From positions 1 through 58,730 of the forward strand of contig NZ_JAKILC010000023.1 in the NCBI RefSeq assembly GCF_023283845.1: DNA of 58,730 nucleotides, in the 5' to 3' direction. The first letter of the stretch is position 1; each line of letters starts with the position of its first letter. Both the position numbers and the translations under genes were made by a program. The notes under the pieces are model-generated. The model did no database searches, was not told the DNA's origin, and saw nothing but the letters and a program-made list of their open reading frames with translations. Below, in pieces: positions 9,369-18,128 of the stretch. This DNA is from Shewanella marinintestina (GTDB taxonomy: Bacteria > Pseudomonadota > Gammaproteobacteria > Enterobacterales > Shewanellaceae).

Positions 9369-9408
9369 TTAGCTTTTACACTATCCGCCCTAAACGGATA
9401 AAACAATA

Positions 9409-9434
9409 AAACCGCATTCGTGCGGTTTTTTTGT
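9409..9434. terminator. Intrinsic terminator between rho and the LysR gene
   Basis: AACCGCA-TTCG-TGCGGTT hairpin with a stable UUCG loop, A-rich left flank and seven T after it. It serves rho on the plus strand and, through its A-tract, the convergent LysR gene. Confidence 0.9.
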
Positions 9435-9458
9435 ATCTGCTATTTGCACCTATTGGCA

Positions 9459-10376
9459 TTATCGGCCCATCAGGTGCTTTACCCGTGCCAAGCGCTGTTT
9501 ACAACGCTCACGTAGCATATCCCGCAGCAACAGAATCACCGGCGTAACATGCTCACGACCAGGACATACCAGATATAAATCCGCATCTTCCCCTTGGTAC
9601 TCGTTAAGTAACGGCACTAACCGACTACTATCTATATCCTCAGTAAGATCTAACCAAGACTTAAACACTAAACCTTGGCCTGCAACTGCCCAGCGCCTTG
9701 CAATATCGGCATCATTACAAGTTCGGTTAGCCGTTACTCTTACCTTATGCTGTTGACCATTTTTATTGAAAATCCATTGGTCATGAGTGCGCTCATCTAA
9801 CATAAAAAATAAGCAGTTATGATTAGGTAGCTGCTCAAGTGAAGTGATGTTACCAAAGCGGGCTATATAGTCTGGCGATGCACACAGTACTCGGTGAGAA
9901 TTACAGATTTTAAAGGCCACCAGCGAAGAGTCCTTAGGTACACCAGAACGCAGTGCTACATCGATTTTGTCATGATAAAAATCAGATAAGTTGTCACCAA
10001 TATGCAGCCTAAGTTTGAGCTCTGGGTACTCTAGCAAAAAGTCATCCAGCCACGGCAGCAACACATTGCGACCGACATCTGACGGCACAGATAAACTCAC
10101 TAACCCAGAAATACTCGCTTGGGTACTTTCAATAGCGCGCTGACCCACTTCCAGATCTGATAAAGCGCGGCGGCAGTGAATTAGATAACGCTCACCCGCA
10201 TCGGTTAAACGTAAGCTGCGCGTGCTACGAATAAACAATGCCGTACCTAGTTCTTTCTCTAGTCGTTTTAAGCCTGCACTGGCAACAGCTGAGGAGATAT
10301 CCAGCTCAAGTGCTGCTGCAGTCAAGCTGCCGCAGTCAGCGACGCGCACAAATAGCTTCAAATCGTTAAGTTGCAT
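9459..10376 (-). CDS. LysR-family transcriptional regulator
   Basis: A 305-residue regulator with an N-terminal winged helix-turn-helix (residues about 3-60: DLKLFVRVADCGSLTAAALEL...SAVASAGLKRLEKELGTALFIRSTRSLRLTDAG) and a C-terminal effector-binding domain. The NHNCLFF and GQGLVFKSWLDL segments resemble DmlR/AaeR-like members. I prefer the ATG at 10376 (MQLNDLKLF); an in-frame TTG lies two codons upstream. It stands alone between the ends of rho and frdB, with no divergently transcribed target gene, so its regulon cannot be read from context. It is not known to control frd. Confidence 0.88.
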   Translation of the reverse strand: MQLNDLKLFVRVADCGSLTAAALELDISSAVASAGLKRLEKELGTALFIRSTRSLRLTDAGERYLIHCRRALSDLEVGQRAIESTQASISGLVSLSVPSDVGRNVLLPWLDDFLLEYPELKLRLHIGDNLSDFYHDKIDVALRSGVPKDSSLVAFKICNSHRVLCASPDYIARFGNITSLEQLPNHNCLFFMLDERTHDQWIFNKNGQQHKVRVTANRTCNDADIARRWAVAGQGLVFKSWLDLTEDIDSSRLVPLLNEYQGEDADLYLVCPGREHVTPVILLLRDMLRERCKQRLARVKHLMGR

Positions 10377-10450
10377 TATCAATATTCCGTGTATAAATAT
10401 CGCTTTATTATAATTTGATTGTAGATAAACAGCGGTTAAACGTCACCCAC

Positions 10451-10475
10451 AAAAAAGCCTGCGTTAAGCAGGCTT
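10451..10475 (-). terminator. Terminator of the frdCAB operon
   Basis: On the minus strand AAGCCTGC-TTAAC-GCAGGCTT is followed by six T. It lies about 45 bp after the frdB stop. Confidence 0.88.
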
Positions 10476-10519
10476 GTCAATATAGGTTCTGAATGAAACG
10501 CTTAATTTTATCGAGTCGA

Positions 10520-11263
10520 TTAAACCAAGGTAACAGCCATCTTACGGCGTAGATAAGCAATCTGTTGCATATGCGGCAAATCCTTCGGACAGTTGTCCTG
10601 GCAGCCTAGTAGCGTCATACAACCAAACACACCGTCTTGGTTACCAATCACATGGTAGAAATCTTCTGCATTACGTGCATCACGACTATCTAGCTCAAAA
10701 CGCGCAATCTTCATTAAGCCAACAGCACCAACAAAGGTATCACGCATTTGCTTAGTCGCACACGCTGACACACATACACCGCACTCAACGCAGCGCTCTA
10801 GCTCATATAGCTTAGCCGCTTCTTCTGGTGACATTGGCGCTTCTAAACGATGAATATCATCATCGCCCGCTTTCGGGTGTAGCCATAGCTTTAAGCGCTC
10901 GGCAATTTCACGCATAAACTTACCCGTATTCACCGACAAGTCGCCGATCAATTCAAAGCCTGGTAGCGGCATTAACTTGATTTTTCCATCAGCAAACTTA
11001 CTTGTTAAGGTACGGCACGCTAAAGTCGGCATACCGTTAATCACCATGGCACAGCTACCGCAAATGCCTGCACGACAAACAAAGTCAAACTGCAGCGATG
11101 GATCTTGCAACTCACGCAACTGATTTAGTGCAATAAAGACCGTCATACCAGGCGCTTCTTCAATCTGGTAATCCACCATCTTCGGCTTATCATCCGGCAT
11201 TTGCGGATCATATCTGAAAATACTGAAAGTTAAGGTGCGGCCCTTAGCCATTTGTTGGCTCAT
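10520..11263 (-). CDS. frdB: Fumarate reductase iron-sulfur subunit
   Basis: A 247-residue electron-transfer subunit. The plant-ferredoxin-like N-terminal half carries the [2Fe-2S] ligands CRAGICGSC plus a later Cys (TLAC). The C-terminal half carries CVECGVCVSAC and CMTLLGCQDNCP for the [4Fe-4S] and [3Fe-4S] centres. It passes electrons from the haem b subunit to FrdA. It starts inside the frdA stop (4-bp overlap), so the two are translationally coupled. The spacing of the clusters and the FrdC partner fit the Wolinella-type quinol:fumarate reductase rather than the E. coli FrdABCD enzyme. Confidence 0.93.
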   Translation of the reverse strand: MSQQMAKGRTLTFSIFRYDPQMPDDKPKMVDYQIEEAPGMTVFIALNQLRELQDPSLQFDFVCRAGICGSCAMVINGMPTLACRTLTSKFADGKIKLMPLPGFELIGDLSVNTGKFMREIAERLKLWLHPKAGDDDIHRLEAPMSPEEAAKLYELERCVECGVCVSACATKQMRDTFVGAVGLMKIARFELDSRDARNAEDFYHVIGNQDGVFGCMTLLGCQDNCPKDLPHMQQIAYLRRKMAVTLV

Positions 11264-13257
11264 TTAGCGATCTCTCCTGCGCCTGAATTTAGTTTGTCAC
11301 TCAAACGTTCGTTCTTTGATTTTAATGATTCTGGTACGTCAAATGGCATAACCGCCGCTTGTTTTTGATGTCTGTTGGCATCAGGGCCAAGCTGGCTGAT
11401 AATCTCTGCAATTTGTTGTTCACGCTTTTCCGTGTCTGGATGGGCAATAGCGTTGTCGATACCGTAACCACGGTAGCCAGGTGGCAATTCCATCTTCATC
11501 ACATCTAATTGCTCATACTCAAGCTGTGGTGACAGACTGTTAGCGTCTGGCCAGCTTGATAACGTACGGTTTAGCCAATCTTTGTCGTTACGCTGTGGGA
11601 AGTCCTCACGCGCGTGTGCTCCGCGGCTCTCTGTGCGCGCAGCAGCACCTGCAGCAACGGTTAGTGCCACTTTAAGCATGCGCTTAACACGCAGCGCTTC
11701 TACTAGCTCAGGGTTAGCATGGCGCTTCTTACACTTAAGGCCTAACGCATTAGCACGCTTAAGCAGGTCTTGTAGTTCACTTACCGCTTTTTCAAGCTCA
11801 GGGCCATTACGGAAAATACCCACGTAATCCATCATGATGCGCTGCATCTGCTGTTTAAGCTCAAATGGATTCTCTGTGCCGTCACCGTCAATTAGCTCGT
11901 CAATTTCACCTTGTAATTTACCCACAAAGGTCTCAACTAGACTGGTGTCGATTTCAAGAGTATTTTGCTCACAGAAGTCAGCAACATACTTACCGATGAT
12001 CATGCCGCCAACCACAGTCTCAGCTAATGAGTTACCGCCTAAACGGTTAAAGCCGTGCATATCCCAACATGCCGCTTCACCGACACTGAATAGGCCTTTA
12101 AGCTGTGGGCTCTGGCCGGTAGCATCAGTACGAATACCCCCCATAGAGTAATGCTGCGTCGGTCTGACTGGGATCCAATCTTTAGCAGGGTCTATGCCTA
12201 AGAAGTTCTCACAAATTTCTTTTACTTCACGCAAATTCGTTTCAACGTGCTTACGGCCTAGCAAAGTAATGTCTAACCACAAATGCGGACCGTACGGGCT
12301 ATCTACGCCCTTACCTTTACGCATATGCTCAGTCATGCGGCGCGATACCACGTCACGTGAAGCCAGCTCTTTCTTTTCAGGCTCGTAGTCAGGCATAAAG
12401 CGGTGACCATCTTTGTCACGCAATAAACCACCATCACCACGACAACCTTCAGTGGTTAGAATGCCCACAGGTACAATTGCGGTAGGATGGAACTGCACCG
12501 CTTCCATGTTACCTAGCTTGGCAACACCGGTTTCTAGTGCTAGTGCTTGACCCACACCTTCACAAATAATCGCGTTAGTCGATACTTCATAAATACGCCC
12601 ATAGCCGCCCGTCGCAATGGTGGTCGACTTAGCAACATAAGCAATAAGCTCACCGGTAATTAAGCAGCGTGCAACCACACCGTGACAACGCTTGCCATCA
12701 TGGATCAGCGACAATGCTTCCATGCGCTCATGCACAGGAATATCCATTGAAATCGCTTTGTTATCTACCGCATACAACAGCGAATGTCCTGTACCGTCAG
12801 CCGTGTAGCAAGTACGCCACTTTTTAGTGCCACCAAAGTCGCGGGCGTTAATTAAACCGTGCGCCTCTTCTGCTTCTTCAATAGTGACTTTCTCTGCATT
12901 CACCACCACCTGACGTGGTCCTTTAGTAATGCGCGTCCAAGGTACGCCCCAATTAGCCAGTTCACGCACAGCTTTAGGTGCACAATGAGCAAACATACGA
13001 GCGACATCCTGATCGCATCCCCAGTCAGATCCTTTTACGGTATCTTGGAAATGCACATCTTCATCATCACCCATGCCTTTTACAGTGTTACCAAGGCTTG
13101 CCTGCATGCCACCTTGCGCAGCCGCAGAGTGTGAACGTTTAGCAGGGATCAGAGATAGCACAACGGTGTCGAGCCCTCTCTCTTTCGAGGCGATGGCGAC
13201 CCTTAGTCCAGCCAGACCGGCGCCCACGACTAAAGAATCGGTATATATGAGTTTCAC
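11260..13257 (-). CDS. frdA: Fumarate reductase flavoprotein subunit
   Basis: A 665-residue catalytic subunit with covalently bound FAD. It has a Rossmann motif (VVGAGLAGLRVA, near residue 10), the flavin-linking segment HSAAAQGGMQASLG with its His at about 43, the substrate-binding capping domain, and the QFHPTAIVPVGILTTEGCRGDGG region. Near 380 is QHYSMGGIRTDATGQ, and near 410 GFNRLGGNSLAETVVGG. It reduces fumarate on the cytoplasmic side of the membrane, accepting electrons from menaquinol through FrdC and FrdB. The frdC-frdA-frdB order is that of Wolinella. Direction (fumarate reduction or succinate oxidation) is inferred from this type. Confidence 0.93.
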   Translation of the reverse strand: MKLIYTDSLVVGAGLAGLRVAIASKERGLDTVVLSLIPAKRSHSAAAQGGMQASLGNTVKGMGDDEDVHFQDTVKGSDWGCDQDVARMFAHCAPKAVRELANWGVPWTRITKGPRQVVVNAEKVTIEEAEEAHGLINARDFGGTKKWRTCYTADGTGHSLLYAVDNKAISMDIPVHERMEALSLIHDGKRCHGVVARCLITGELIAYVAKSTTIATGGYGRIYEVSTNAIICEGVGQALALETGVAKLGNMEAVQFHPTAIVPVGILTTEGCRGDGGLLRDKDGHRFMPDYEPEKKELASRDVVSRRMTEHMRKGKGVDSPYGPHLWLDITLLGRKHVETNLREVKEICENFLGIDPAKDWIPVRPTQHYSMGGIRTDATGQSPQLKGLFSVGEAACWDMHGFNRLGGNSLAETVVGGMIIGKYVADFCEQNTLEIDTSLVETFVGKLQGEIDELIDGDGTENPFELKQQMQRIMMDYVGIFRNGPELEKAVSELQDLLKRANALGLKCKKRHANPELVEALRVKRMLKVALTVAAGAAARTESRGAHAREDFPQRNDKDWLNRTLSSWPDANSLSPQLEYEQLDVMKMELPPGYRGYGIDNAIAHPDTEKREQQIAEIISQLGPDANRHQKQAAVMPFDVPESLKSKNERLSDKLNSGAGEIAK

Positions 13258-13388
13258 GCTTGCTCCTTAAATAGGAATAGGTCGATGTTCTATTGCGCTG
13301 TGTCATGACTCATTGCCATGCTCAGCGTTATTTTTATTAATGTTTATTGATACCGACTGATTCAATCGGCATCAATTAATCTGTTGGC

Positions 13389-14108
13389 TTATGGACGAAA
13401 TGGTTCAATCGGGAGCGTTAATTCACTGCCAATAATCATGTACTGAGCTAGGCTTAACAGGCCAATCACCATTAAGTACACCACTAAGATATGAGCTAAT
13501 TTACGCAGACCATTACGATTAGCGCTAATCCCCCATTTCACTGCAACGCGGTACAAACCAAACATTGCATGAATAACCACTGCAGGCAGCAACACGATAT
13601 ACAGTAACCATGCATTATCGTGATACACGCGCTCAGCACTTAAATGCGGGCCAATTTCCGGAGTCGCAATCATGGTGTATAGATGAACAGGCACAAGGAA
13701 GAATAAGATGAAACCACTGACAAGTTGCCAGAACCACACGCGAGTATCGCTATGGTTAACCACTTGCATTTGGCTACGTAGCGCACGCCACTGACCAATT
13801 TGAGCAGGGAAGCGACGTAGTGCAAACGCTGCATGGACTAAAACCACTACCAATAAGAAGGCTGAGAATATGCTGGTCAATAGCGGATAACCGTGGCCGG
13901 TTTCGCTAAACATGCCGCCCTCAAGAAATTGCACTACATGGTAGAAAGCTTCTTTACCAAATAAAATGCTAGATTCAAAATGTAGGTGCACCAGCAAAAA
14001 ACATCCTAAAAGAATGCCGGTAGCGCTTTGCAAGCGGTCAGCTTTGGCAGACCAGGTGTTAGCTACTTTTTGTTGAAATAGGTTTACAGTGTCAGTTAGG
14101 GTTCTCAC
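13389..14108 (-). CDS. frdC: Fumarate reductase cytochrome b subunit (dihaem)
   Basis: A 239-residue inner-membrane protein with five hydrophobic segments. It aligns by eye along its length with Wolinella FrdC: DRLQSATGILLGCFLLVHLHFESSI, LVHAAFALRRFP, LVPVHLYTMIATPEIGP and VIHAMFGLYRVAVKWG. Four membrane histidines in these segments are in the right places to ligate two b haems. The start is GTG (14108), with only a weak A-rich ribosome-binding region; no better in-frame start lies nearby. A 131-bp gap separates it from frdA. It oxidises menaquinol and anchors FrdAB. Confidence 0.9.
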   Translation of the reverse strand: MRTLTDTVNLFQQKVANTWSAKADRLQSATGILLGCFLLVHLHFESSILFGKEAFYHVVQFLEGGMFSETGHGYPLLTSIFSAFLLVVVLVHAAFALRRFPAQIGQWRALRSQMQVVNHSDTRVWFWQLVSGFILFFLVPVHLYTMIATPEIGPHLSAERVYHDNAWLLYIVLLPAVVIHAMFGLYRVAVKWGISANRNGLRKLAHILVVYLMVIGLLSLAQYMIIGSELTLPIEPFRP

Positions 14109-14517
14109 GGTTATTTTTCTTTTATAGTGCCTATTGTCGGGACTTACACCATAACAGGAAGATTTCCCCTACAAATATTCGCCATTTTAAAGCGTGAGCT
14201 TGCTCACCAAGCTACTCACCACTCTTTGACAGCGATCACAAACGCAAACTATAAAAGCAAACACTGGTCAAACCATTTTACCGACCAAATTCAATAACTT
14301 GACATCGAATTGTAAACACTAAAACACTTAAACACCTTATACTTTAGTCTATATCTAAATTCACAATTTCGCACACAATCTAGTCGAGATTTTTACTCAT
14401 AACGGTAAGCTTAGGCCTGCTCACAACAAAAACCACTGCTTTTTAATGTTGGCGCTGACGTAAATCGAGCAGATGGTTTACAATAACGCCATTATATCTA
14501 GCTACAGAGACGATCCC
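14109..14517. other. Divergent promoter region between frdC and prmA
   Basis: A 409-bp gap without a gene. It contains the CRP/FNR-like site at 14225-14242, AT-rich stretches suited to promoters on both strands, and the prmA leader. An in-frame upstream start for prmA exists at 14473 but is not preferred. Confidence 0.5.
14225..14242. promoter_or_regulatory. CRP/FNR-type operator upstream of frdCAB
   Basis: TTTGACAGCGATCACAAA. On the minus strand it reads TTTGTGA-TCGCTG-TCAAA, close to the CRP consensus TGTGA-N6-TCACA. It also fits the FNR form TTGAY-N4-ATCAN with one mismatch per half. It lies about 117 bp upstream of the frdC start. In Shewanella CRP is the main activator of anaerobic respiration genes, so CRP activation of frd is a reasonable inference. 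Confidence 0.6.
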
Positions 14518-15399
14518 ATGCCTTGGATCCAATTAAAAGTCGACACCGACAACCAGCACGCCGATGCCCTAAGCGACATGCTTATGGATCTTGGTTCACT
14601 ATCTATCACTTATGAAGATGGCAAAGATACGCCAATCTACGAACCAACCTTAGGTGAAACACCACTATGGAACCACACAGTATTAACGGCACTATTTGAA
14701 GCAGATTACGATCTAGCACCAATCGTAGCGATGCTGAAAGGCTTGCCTTACCTAGGCGAAAACTTTAGCCACAAGATTGAACAAGTTGAAGATAAAGACT
14801 GGGAACGTGAATGGATGGATAACTTCCACCCAATTCAGTTTGGTGAGCGCCTATGGATCTGCCCAAGCTGGCGTGAAATTCCAGACCCAACCGCAGTTAA
14901 CGTGATCTTAGATCCTGGTTTAGCCTTTGGTACTGGTACTCACCCAACTACCGCACTTTGTCTAGAGTGGCTAGACGGCTTAGATTACACTAATAAAGAC
15001 GTTATCGACTTTGGTTGTGGCTCCGGTATTTTAGCCGTAGCAGCACTTAAGCTTGGTGCTGAGCGCGTTACCGGTATCGATATCGACTACCAAGCGATTG
15101 AAGCATCAAAAGCTAACGCTGAACGTAACGGTGTTGAAGATAAGCTAGATCTATATCTACCAGAAGATCAGCCTGCAGATTTGCTTGCCGATATCCTAGT
15201 TGCCAACATTCTTGCAGGCCCACTGCGCGAACTTGCACCACTCATTGCTGAAAAAGTGAAACCAGGTGGCCAATTGGCACTTTCGGGTTTATTACAAGAG
15301 CAAGCAGAAGAAGTCTCAGCTTTCTACAGCGAGTGGTTCGATATGGATGCACCGGCTCACAAAGACGACTGGAGTCGCTTGACAGGTATACGCAAATAG
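14518..15399 (+). CDS. prmA: Ribosomal protein L11 methyltransferase
   Basis: A 293-residue protein, the same length as E. coli PrmA and with the same N-terminus (MPWIQLK). The N-terminal half is the L11-binding domain. The C-terminal half is an S-adenosylmethionine-dependent methyltransferase with motif I VIDFGCGSGILAVAALKLGA, acidic ribose ligand GIDIDYQAIE, and the catalytic loop VANILAGPLREL. It trimethylates ribosomal protein L11. ATG 14518 was chosen over 14473 on the conserved N-terminus. It precedes dusB-fis with a 151-bp gap that carries a separate promoter. Confidence 0.96.
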   Translation: MPWIQLKVDTDNQHADALSDMLMDLGSLSITYEDGKDTPIYEPTLGETPLWNHTVLTALFEADYDLAPIVAMLKGLPYLGENFSHKIEQVEDKDWEREWMDNFHPIQFGERLWICPSWREIPDPTAVNVILDPGLAFGTGTHPTTALCLEWLDGLDYTNKDVIDFGCGSGILAVAALKLGAERVTGIDIDYQAIEASKANAERNGVEDKLDLYLPEDQPADLLADILVANILAGPLRELAPLIAEKVKPGGQLALSGLLQEQAEEVSAFYSEWFDMDAPAHKDDWSRLTGIRK

Positions 15400-15483
15400 C
15401 GGTAACCAGCGGCGCTTTAAGCGCCGCGACTTACTTCTCACTCAACAAAAGTCAAGCAAAAAAGTTGCCCTCAGGTCATTTAT

Positions 15484-15530
15484 TGACCTTTTCACAGGCT
15501 TGAAAAAGGCGTACTATAGCGCCCCTTTGA
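15484..15530 (+). promoter_or_regulatory. Probable dusB-fis promoter with GC-rich discriminator
   Basis: TACTAT (15512-15517) is followed directly by AGCGCCCC, a G/C-rich discriminator as seen in stringently controlled promoters. The -35 is not obvious. TTTCAC or TTCACA about 15-16 bp upstream is the best fit. In E. coli the dusB-fis promoter is growth-rate and ppGpp/DksA controlled, and the discriminator here suggests the same. Confidence 0.55.
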
Positions 15531-15550
15531 CGAGCAAGGTGTTTTGATAA

Positions 15551-16519
15551 ATGCAGATTGGACCCTATCGCCTGAAAAATCAGTTGATCGTGGCCCCAAT
15601 GGCAGGTGTCACAGACCAACCCTTTAGAAATCTCTGCTTACGTTATGGCGCAGCCTTAGCCGTGTCGGAGATGCTTTCGTCTAATCCTGAGGTTTGGGAT
15701 ACAGATAAAAGCCGCTTGCGTATGACACACGCAGGTGAAGACGGAATACGTTCGGTTCAGATTGCCGGAGCAGATCCTGAGTTAATGGCCAATGCCGCAG
15801 TTGTCAACGTACAACAAGGGGCGCAAATCATTGACATTAATATGGGCTGCCCAGCGAAAAAAGTGAATAAGAAGCTTGCAGGATCAGCTTTGCTACAAGA
15901 TCCAGTACAAGTAGAAGCAATTCTACGTGCTGTTGTCGCCGCAGTTGATGTGCCTGTCACGCTAAAAATTCGAACGGGTTGGGCTCCAGAGCACAGGAAT
16001 GGTGTTCATATCGCCCAGATTGCAGAAGATTGCGGTATTGCTTCATTAGCCGTTCACGGCAGAACGAGGCAGTGCATGTACAAAGGCGATGCCGAGTACG
16101 ACACAATTAAAGCAATTAAAAAACAGATCTCGATACCTGTTGTCGCCAATGGAGACATTTTAACGCCAGAGAAAGCACGTTTTGTGTTGGATTATACTGG
16201 TGTGGATGCCCTGATGATTGGACGAGGAGCTCAAGGAAGGCCTTGGATATTTAGGGAAATCCAACATTACCTGGATACAGGTAATAAGCTAGCGCCCGTT
16301 GAGATGGATGAAAAGCGTCAAGTTATGCTTGAACACCTGGAACTACTATACAAATTGTATGGTGATTTTAAGGGCATCCGCTTCGCAAGAAAGCATGTTG
16401 GCTGGTACCTAGACCAAGAACATCAACGACCTTTTAGGGCCGAATTTAATCGACTCGAAACCGTTGAAGAACAATGTTCCATGGTGGAACGCTATTTTGA
16501 TGAATTTGTTGCATATTAA
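15551..16519 (+). CDS. dusB: tRNA-dihydrouridine synthase B
   Basis: A 322-residue FMN-dependent TIM-barrel enzyme that reduces specific uridines in the tRNA D-loop. Typical features are NQLIVAPMAGVTDQPFR near the start, the DINMGCPAKKVNKKLAGSALL loop with its catalytic Cys near residue 100, VTLKIRTGW, VHGRTRQ-MYKG and ANGDI. The helical C-terminal tail binds tRNA. Fis follows 17 bp later, as in enteric bacteria and Vibrio, so dusB is the first gene of the operon and its leader controls fis. Confidence 0.96.
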   Translation: MQIGPYRLKNQLIVAPMAGVTDQPFRNLCLRYGAALAVSEMLSSNPEVWDTDKSRLRMTHAGEDGIRSVQIAGADPELMANAAVVNVQQGAQIIDINMGCPAKKVNKKLAGSALLQDPVQVEAILRAVVAAVDVPVTLKIRTGWAPEHRNGVHIAQIAEDCGIASLAVHGRTRQCMYKGDAEYDTIKAIKKQISIPVVANGDILTPEKARFVLDYTGVDALMIGRGAQGRPWIFREIQHYLDTGNKLAPVEMDEKRQVMLEHLELLYKLYGDFKGIRFARKHVGWYLDQEHQRPFRAEFNRLETVEEQCSMVERYFDEFVAY

Positions 16520-16536
16520 TAAAGAGCAGAATACGA

Positions 16537-16842
16537 ATGTTTGATCAGACTACTCACACTGAAGTTCACCCACTTACTGTTGGCAAAATCGAAACCGCAA
16601 GTGGCGCTATCAAGCCACAATTACTACGTGATGCGGTAAAGCGTGCTGTCACTAACTTTTTCGCTCAGATGGACGGGCAAGAAGCTGAAGAAGTATATGA
16701 AATGGTGTTAAGCGAAGTTGAAGCACCTCTGCTAGATATCATCATGCAACACACTCGTGGCAACCAGACTCGCGCTGCCAACATGCTAGGTATCAACCGT
16801 GGTACTCTACGCAAGAAATTAAAGAAATACGGCATGAACTAA
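16537..16842 (+). CDS. fis: Nucleoid-associated DNA-bending protein Fis
   Basis: A 101-residue protein. The C-terminal helix-turn-helix (GNQTRAANMLGINRGTLRKKLKKYGMN) is nearly identical to E. coli Fis, and the helical dimerisation core lies at about 27-70. It bends DNA and activates rrn promoters. Its last codons are the integration site of the island: the final six codons and the stop fall in the 20-bp core repeated at 35149. The reading frame is intact, but the gene's terminator is now the island-side copy. Confidence 0.97.
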   Translation: MFDQTTHTEVHPLTVGKIETASGAIKPQLLRDAVKRAVTNFFAQMDGQEAEEVYEMVLSEVEAPLLDIIMQHTRGNQTRAANMLGINRGTLRKKLKKYGMN

Positions 16843-16844
16843 GA
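16825..16844 (+). repeat. attL core: 20-bp direct repeat in the 3' end of fis
   Basis: AAATACGGCATGAACTAAGA, identical to 35149-35168. It covers the last codons and stop of fis. Similarity continues past the core for 59 bp more at a lower level. Because the core rebuilds the fis end, insertion does not damage the gene. Confidence 0.9.
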
Positions 16845-16869
16845 AGAAATTCTTAACTTGTTGTATTTG

Positions 16870-16901
16870 AACGGGCTCTTCAGTAATGAAGAGCCCGTTT
16901 T
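16870..16901 (+). terminator. fis terminator, island-side copy
   Basis: ACGGGCTCTTC / GAAGAGCCCGT stem around AGTAAT, followed by TTTT. It ends the dusB-fis transcript. A paired copy with compensating stem changes lies at 35194-35225. Confidence 0.88.
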
Positions 16902-16908
16902 GCTATGC

Positions 16909-16936
16909 GTGCTACACACGGTGCTACACACGGATT
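16909..16936 (+). repeat. Left arm-type integrase site: tandem GTGCTACACAC
   Basis: Two copies of GTGCTACACAC with a 12-bp period (16909-16919 and 16921-16931). The 28-bp block matches 35001-35028 in the same orientation with one mismatch. Paired short direct repeats near both ends of an integrase-bearing element are typical arm-type binding sites. Confidence 0.7.
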
Positions 16937-17032
16937 ATTTTGCATCGGGGAAGTATCACTGAATAGGAAGTCACTAACTATAAGGTCATAGGGAAGCACA
17001 GTGGTACGTCAAATCCCCCTACTAACGAAATT

Positions 17033-17812
17033 ATGAATAAAAACACATGTATTAACATTGACTCAATGTTCAAAATTGAAACCAGTGACATCAACACATG
17101 TTTTCAAGATATCGATATGGATTTTATCTACGCTGAAATTTCAGCCATTGATAAGCAAATTTCAATGTTGAGTCAAACCAATGACTCGCCATTTGAGTTT
17201 TTTTCAGCCTCGCCCTATCAGGAAGAGCAGGTTAGTTATACTCACCTTCATAAAGTAGCCCTTAAAGTTACTATCGTTAAAGGTAATGCTGAAATATATA
17301 AGGGCCTGAATGAACTGAATGGATCACTATCCAAAAGCGACACAGCTATAAAAACACAGCTTGATAAGAGCCAAGTTACTCTTATGTACAACCTCATGCA
17401 GCTAAAAGAAGCGATTGGTGAGTTCAATCAATTTATTGAGGATTATCCATATATAAAACGAACAAAACTTGACGATGCTCAAGCTTCCTTTGATGAATGG
17501 CAGCAATTTGATAATGACTACGATACTGCTTTAGACTTTACTTATGAAGTATTCAGCCATTTCTATACGCTCAAAAAAAACAAATATTATAAAGTACACA
17601 CGCTGATTAATACGATTGAAGCCTATTGCATATCACAAAGAGTACCGTATCCAAGATCAAGAGAAAGTAAGGGCTTCAATGATTTATATAGCAAGATCAT
17701 TATCTTTGCGACTGATGAAGCTAGGAGTCCCGGCCGTAGTTTGAAAGGGTTGAGCGTCATTGATGCCGATGATTTTGCAAAAGAATATGGTCACCTACTG
17801 CTCAAAAATTAA
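17033..17812 (+). CDS. Hypothetical protein, 259 aa, first island gene
   Basis: I do not recognise this protein. It is acidic, rich in charged and aromatic residues, with no signal peptide, membrane segment or metal-binding motif. The central part (about residues 75-160) looks helical, with a possible coiled-coil stretch around KTQLDKSQVTLMYNLMQLKEAIGEF. The C-terminal third contains basic RVPYPRSRESKGFNDLY. It lies directly inside attL, a common position for late-acquired cargo, with 190 bp of upstream sequence and its own likely promoter. Defence, regulatory or superinfection roles are all possible and none is shown. Confidence 0.6.
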   Translation: MNKNTCINIDSMFKIETSDINTCFQDIDMDFIYAEISAIDKQISMLSQTNDSPFEFFSASPYQEEQVSYTHLHKVALKVTIVKGNAEIYKGLNELNGSLSKSDTAIKTQLDKSQVTLMYNLMQLKEAIGEFNQFIEDYPYIKRTKLDDAQASFDEWQQFDNDYDTALDFTYEVFSHFYTLKKNKYYKVHTLINTIEAYCISQRVPYPRSRESKGFNDLYSKIIIFATDEARSPGRSLKGLSVIDADDFAKEYGHLLLKN

Positions 17813-17906
17813 TTACCCCATCCCCCCCCATCCTTCTATTTTGCAACCATAAATATAACTAAAGTCACTCCATTACTTGTACAACCCATCACAAACAGGA
17901 GTGACT

Positions 17907-18116
17907 ATGAAAACATCTATTGCAACATCAACAGACCGCTTCATTCGCGAAGCAGAACGTAAAGCAATTACCTCTATATCACGTACAACAGCTTGGATTC
18001 TTGAACAACAAGGACAATTTCCCAAGCGACGCCGCATATCCCAAAGTAGCCGTTCTGTAGGCTGGTTGCTATCAGAACTCATTGAATGGATCGAATCACG
18101 TCAATCTGTCAAATAA
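17907..18116 (+). CDS. AlpA-like DNA-binding regulator (first of two)
   Basis: A 69-residue MerR/excisionase-type winged helix protein (DRFIREAERKAITSISRTTAWILEQQGQFPKRRRIS...VGWLLSELIEWIESR). The closing 'W-x-SE-x-x-x-W-I' segment is the hallmark of AlpA/Cox regulators of P4-like elements. A strong Shine-Dalgarno (AGGAG, 6 bases before ATG 17907) decides the start against the upstream in-frame start at 17877. AlpA proteins activate or control integrase expression and excision. It is followed 12 bp later by a second small protein of similar type. An eight-C run lies upstream at 17822-17829. Confidence 0.8.
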   Translation: MKTSIATSTDRFIREAERKAITSISRTTAWILEQQGQFPKRRRISQSSRSVGWLLSELIEWIESRQSVK

Positions 18117-18128
18117 GGATCTATAAAA

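Noticed and set aside
13258..13388. A possible FNR site (TTGAT with TTCAATCGGCATCAA) in the frdA-frdC gap.
   Set aside because: The half-sites do not have the required 4-base spacing. The match fails on either strand.
17822..17829. Eight-C run as a phase-variable tract.
   Set aside because: It lies between genes, is short, and is not placed between a recognisable -35 and -10. There is no evidence for switching.
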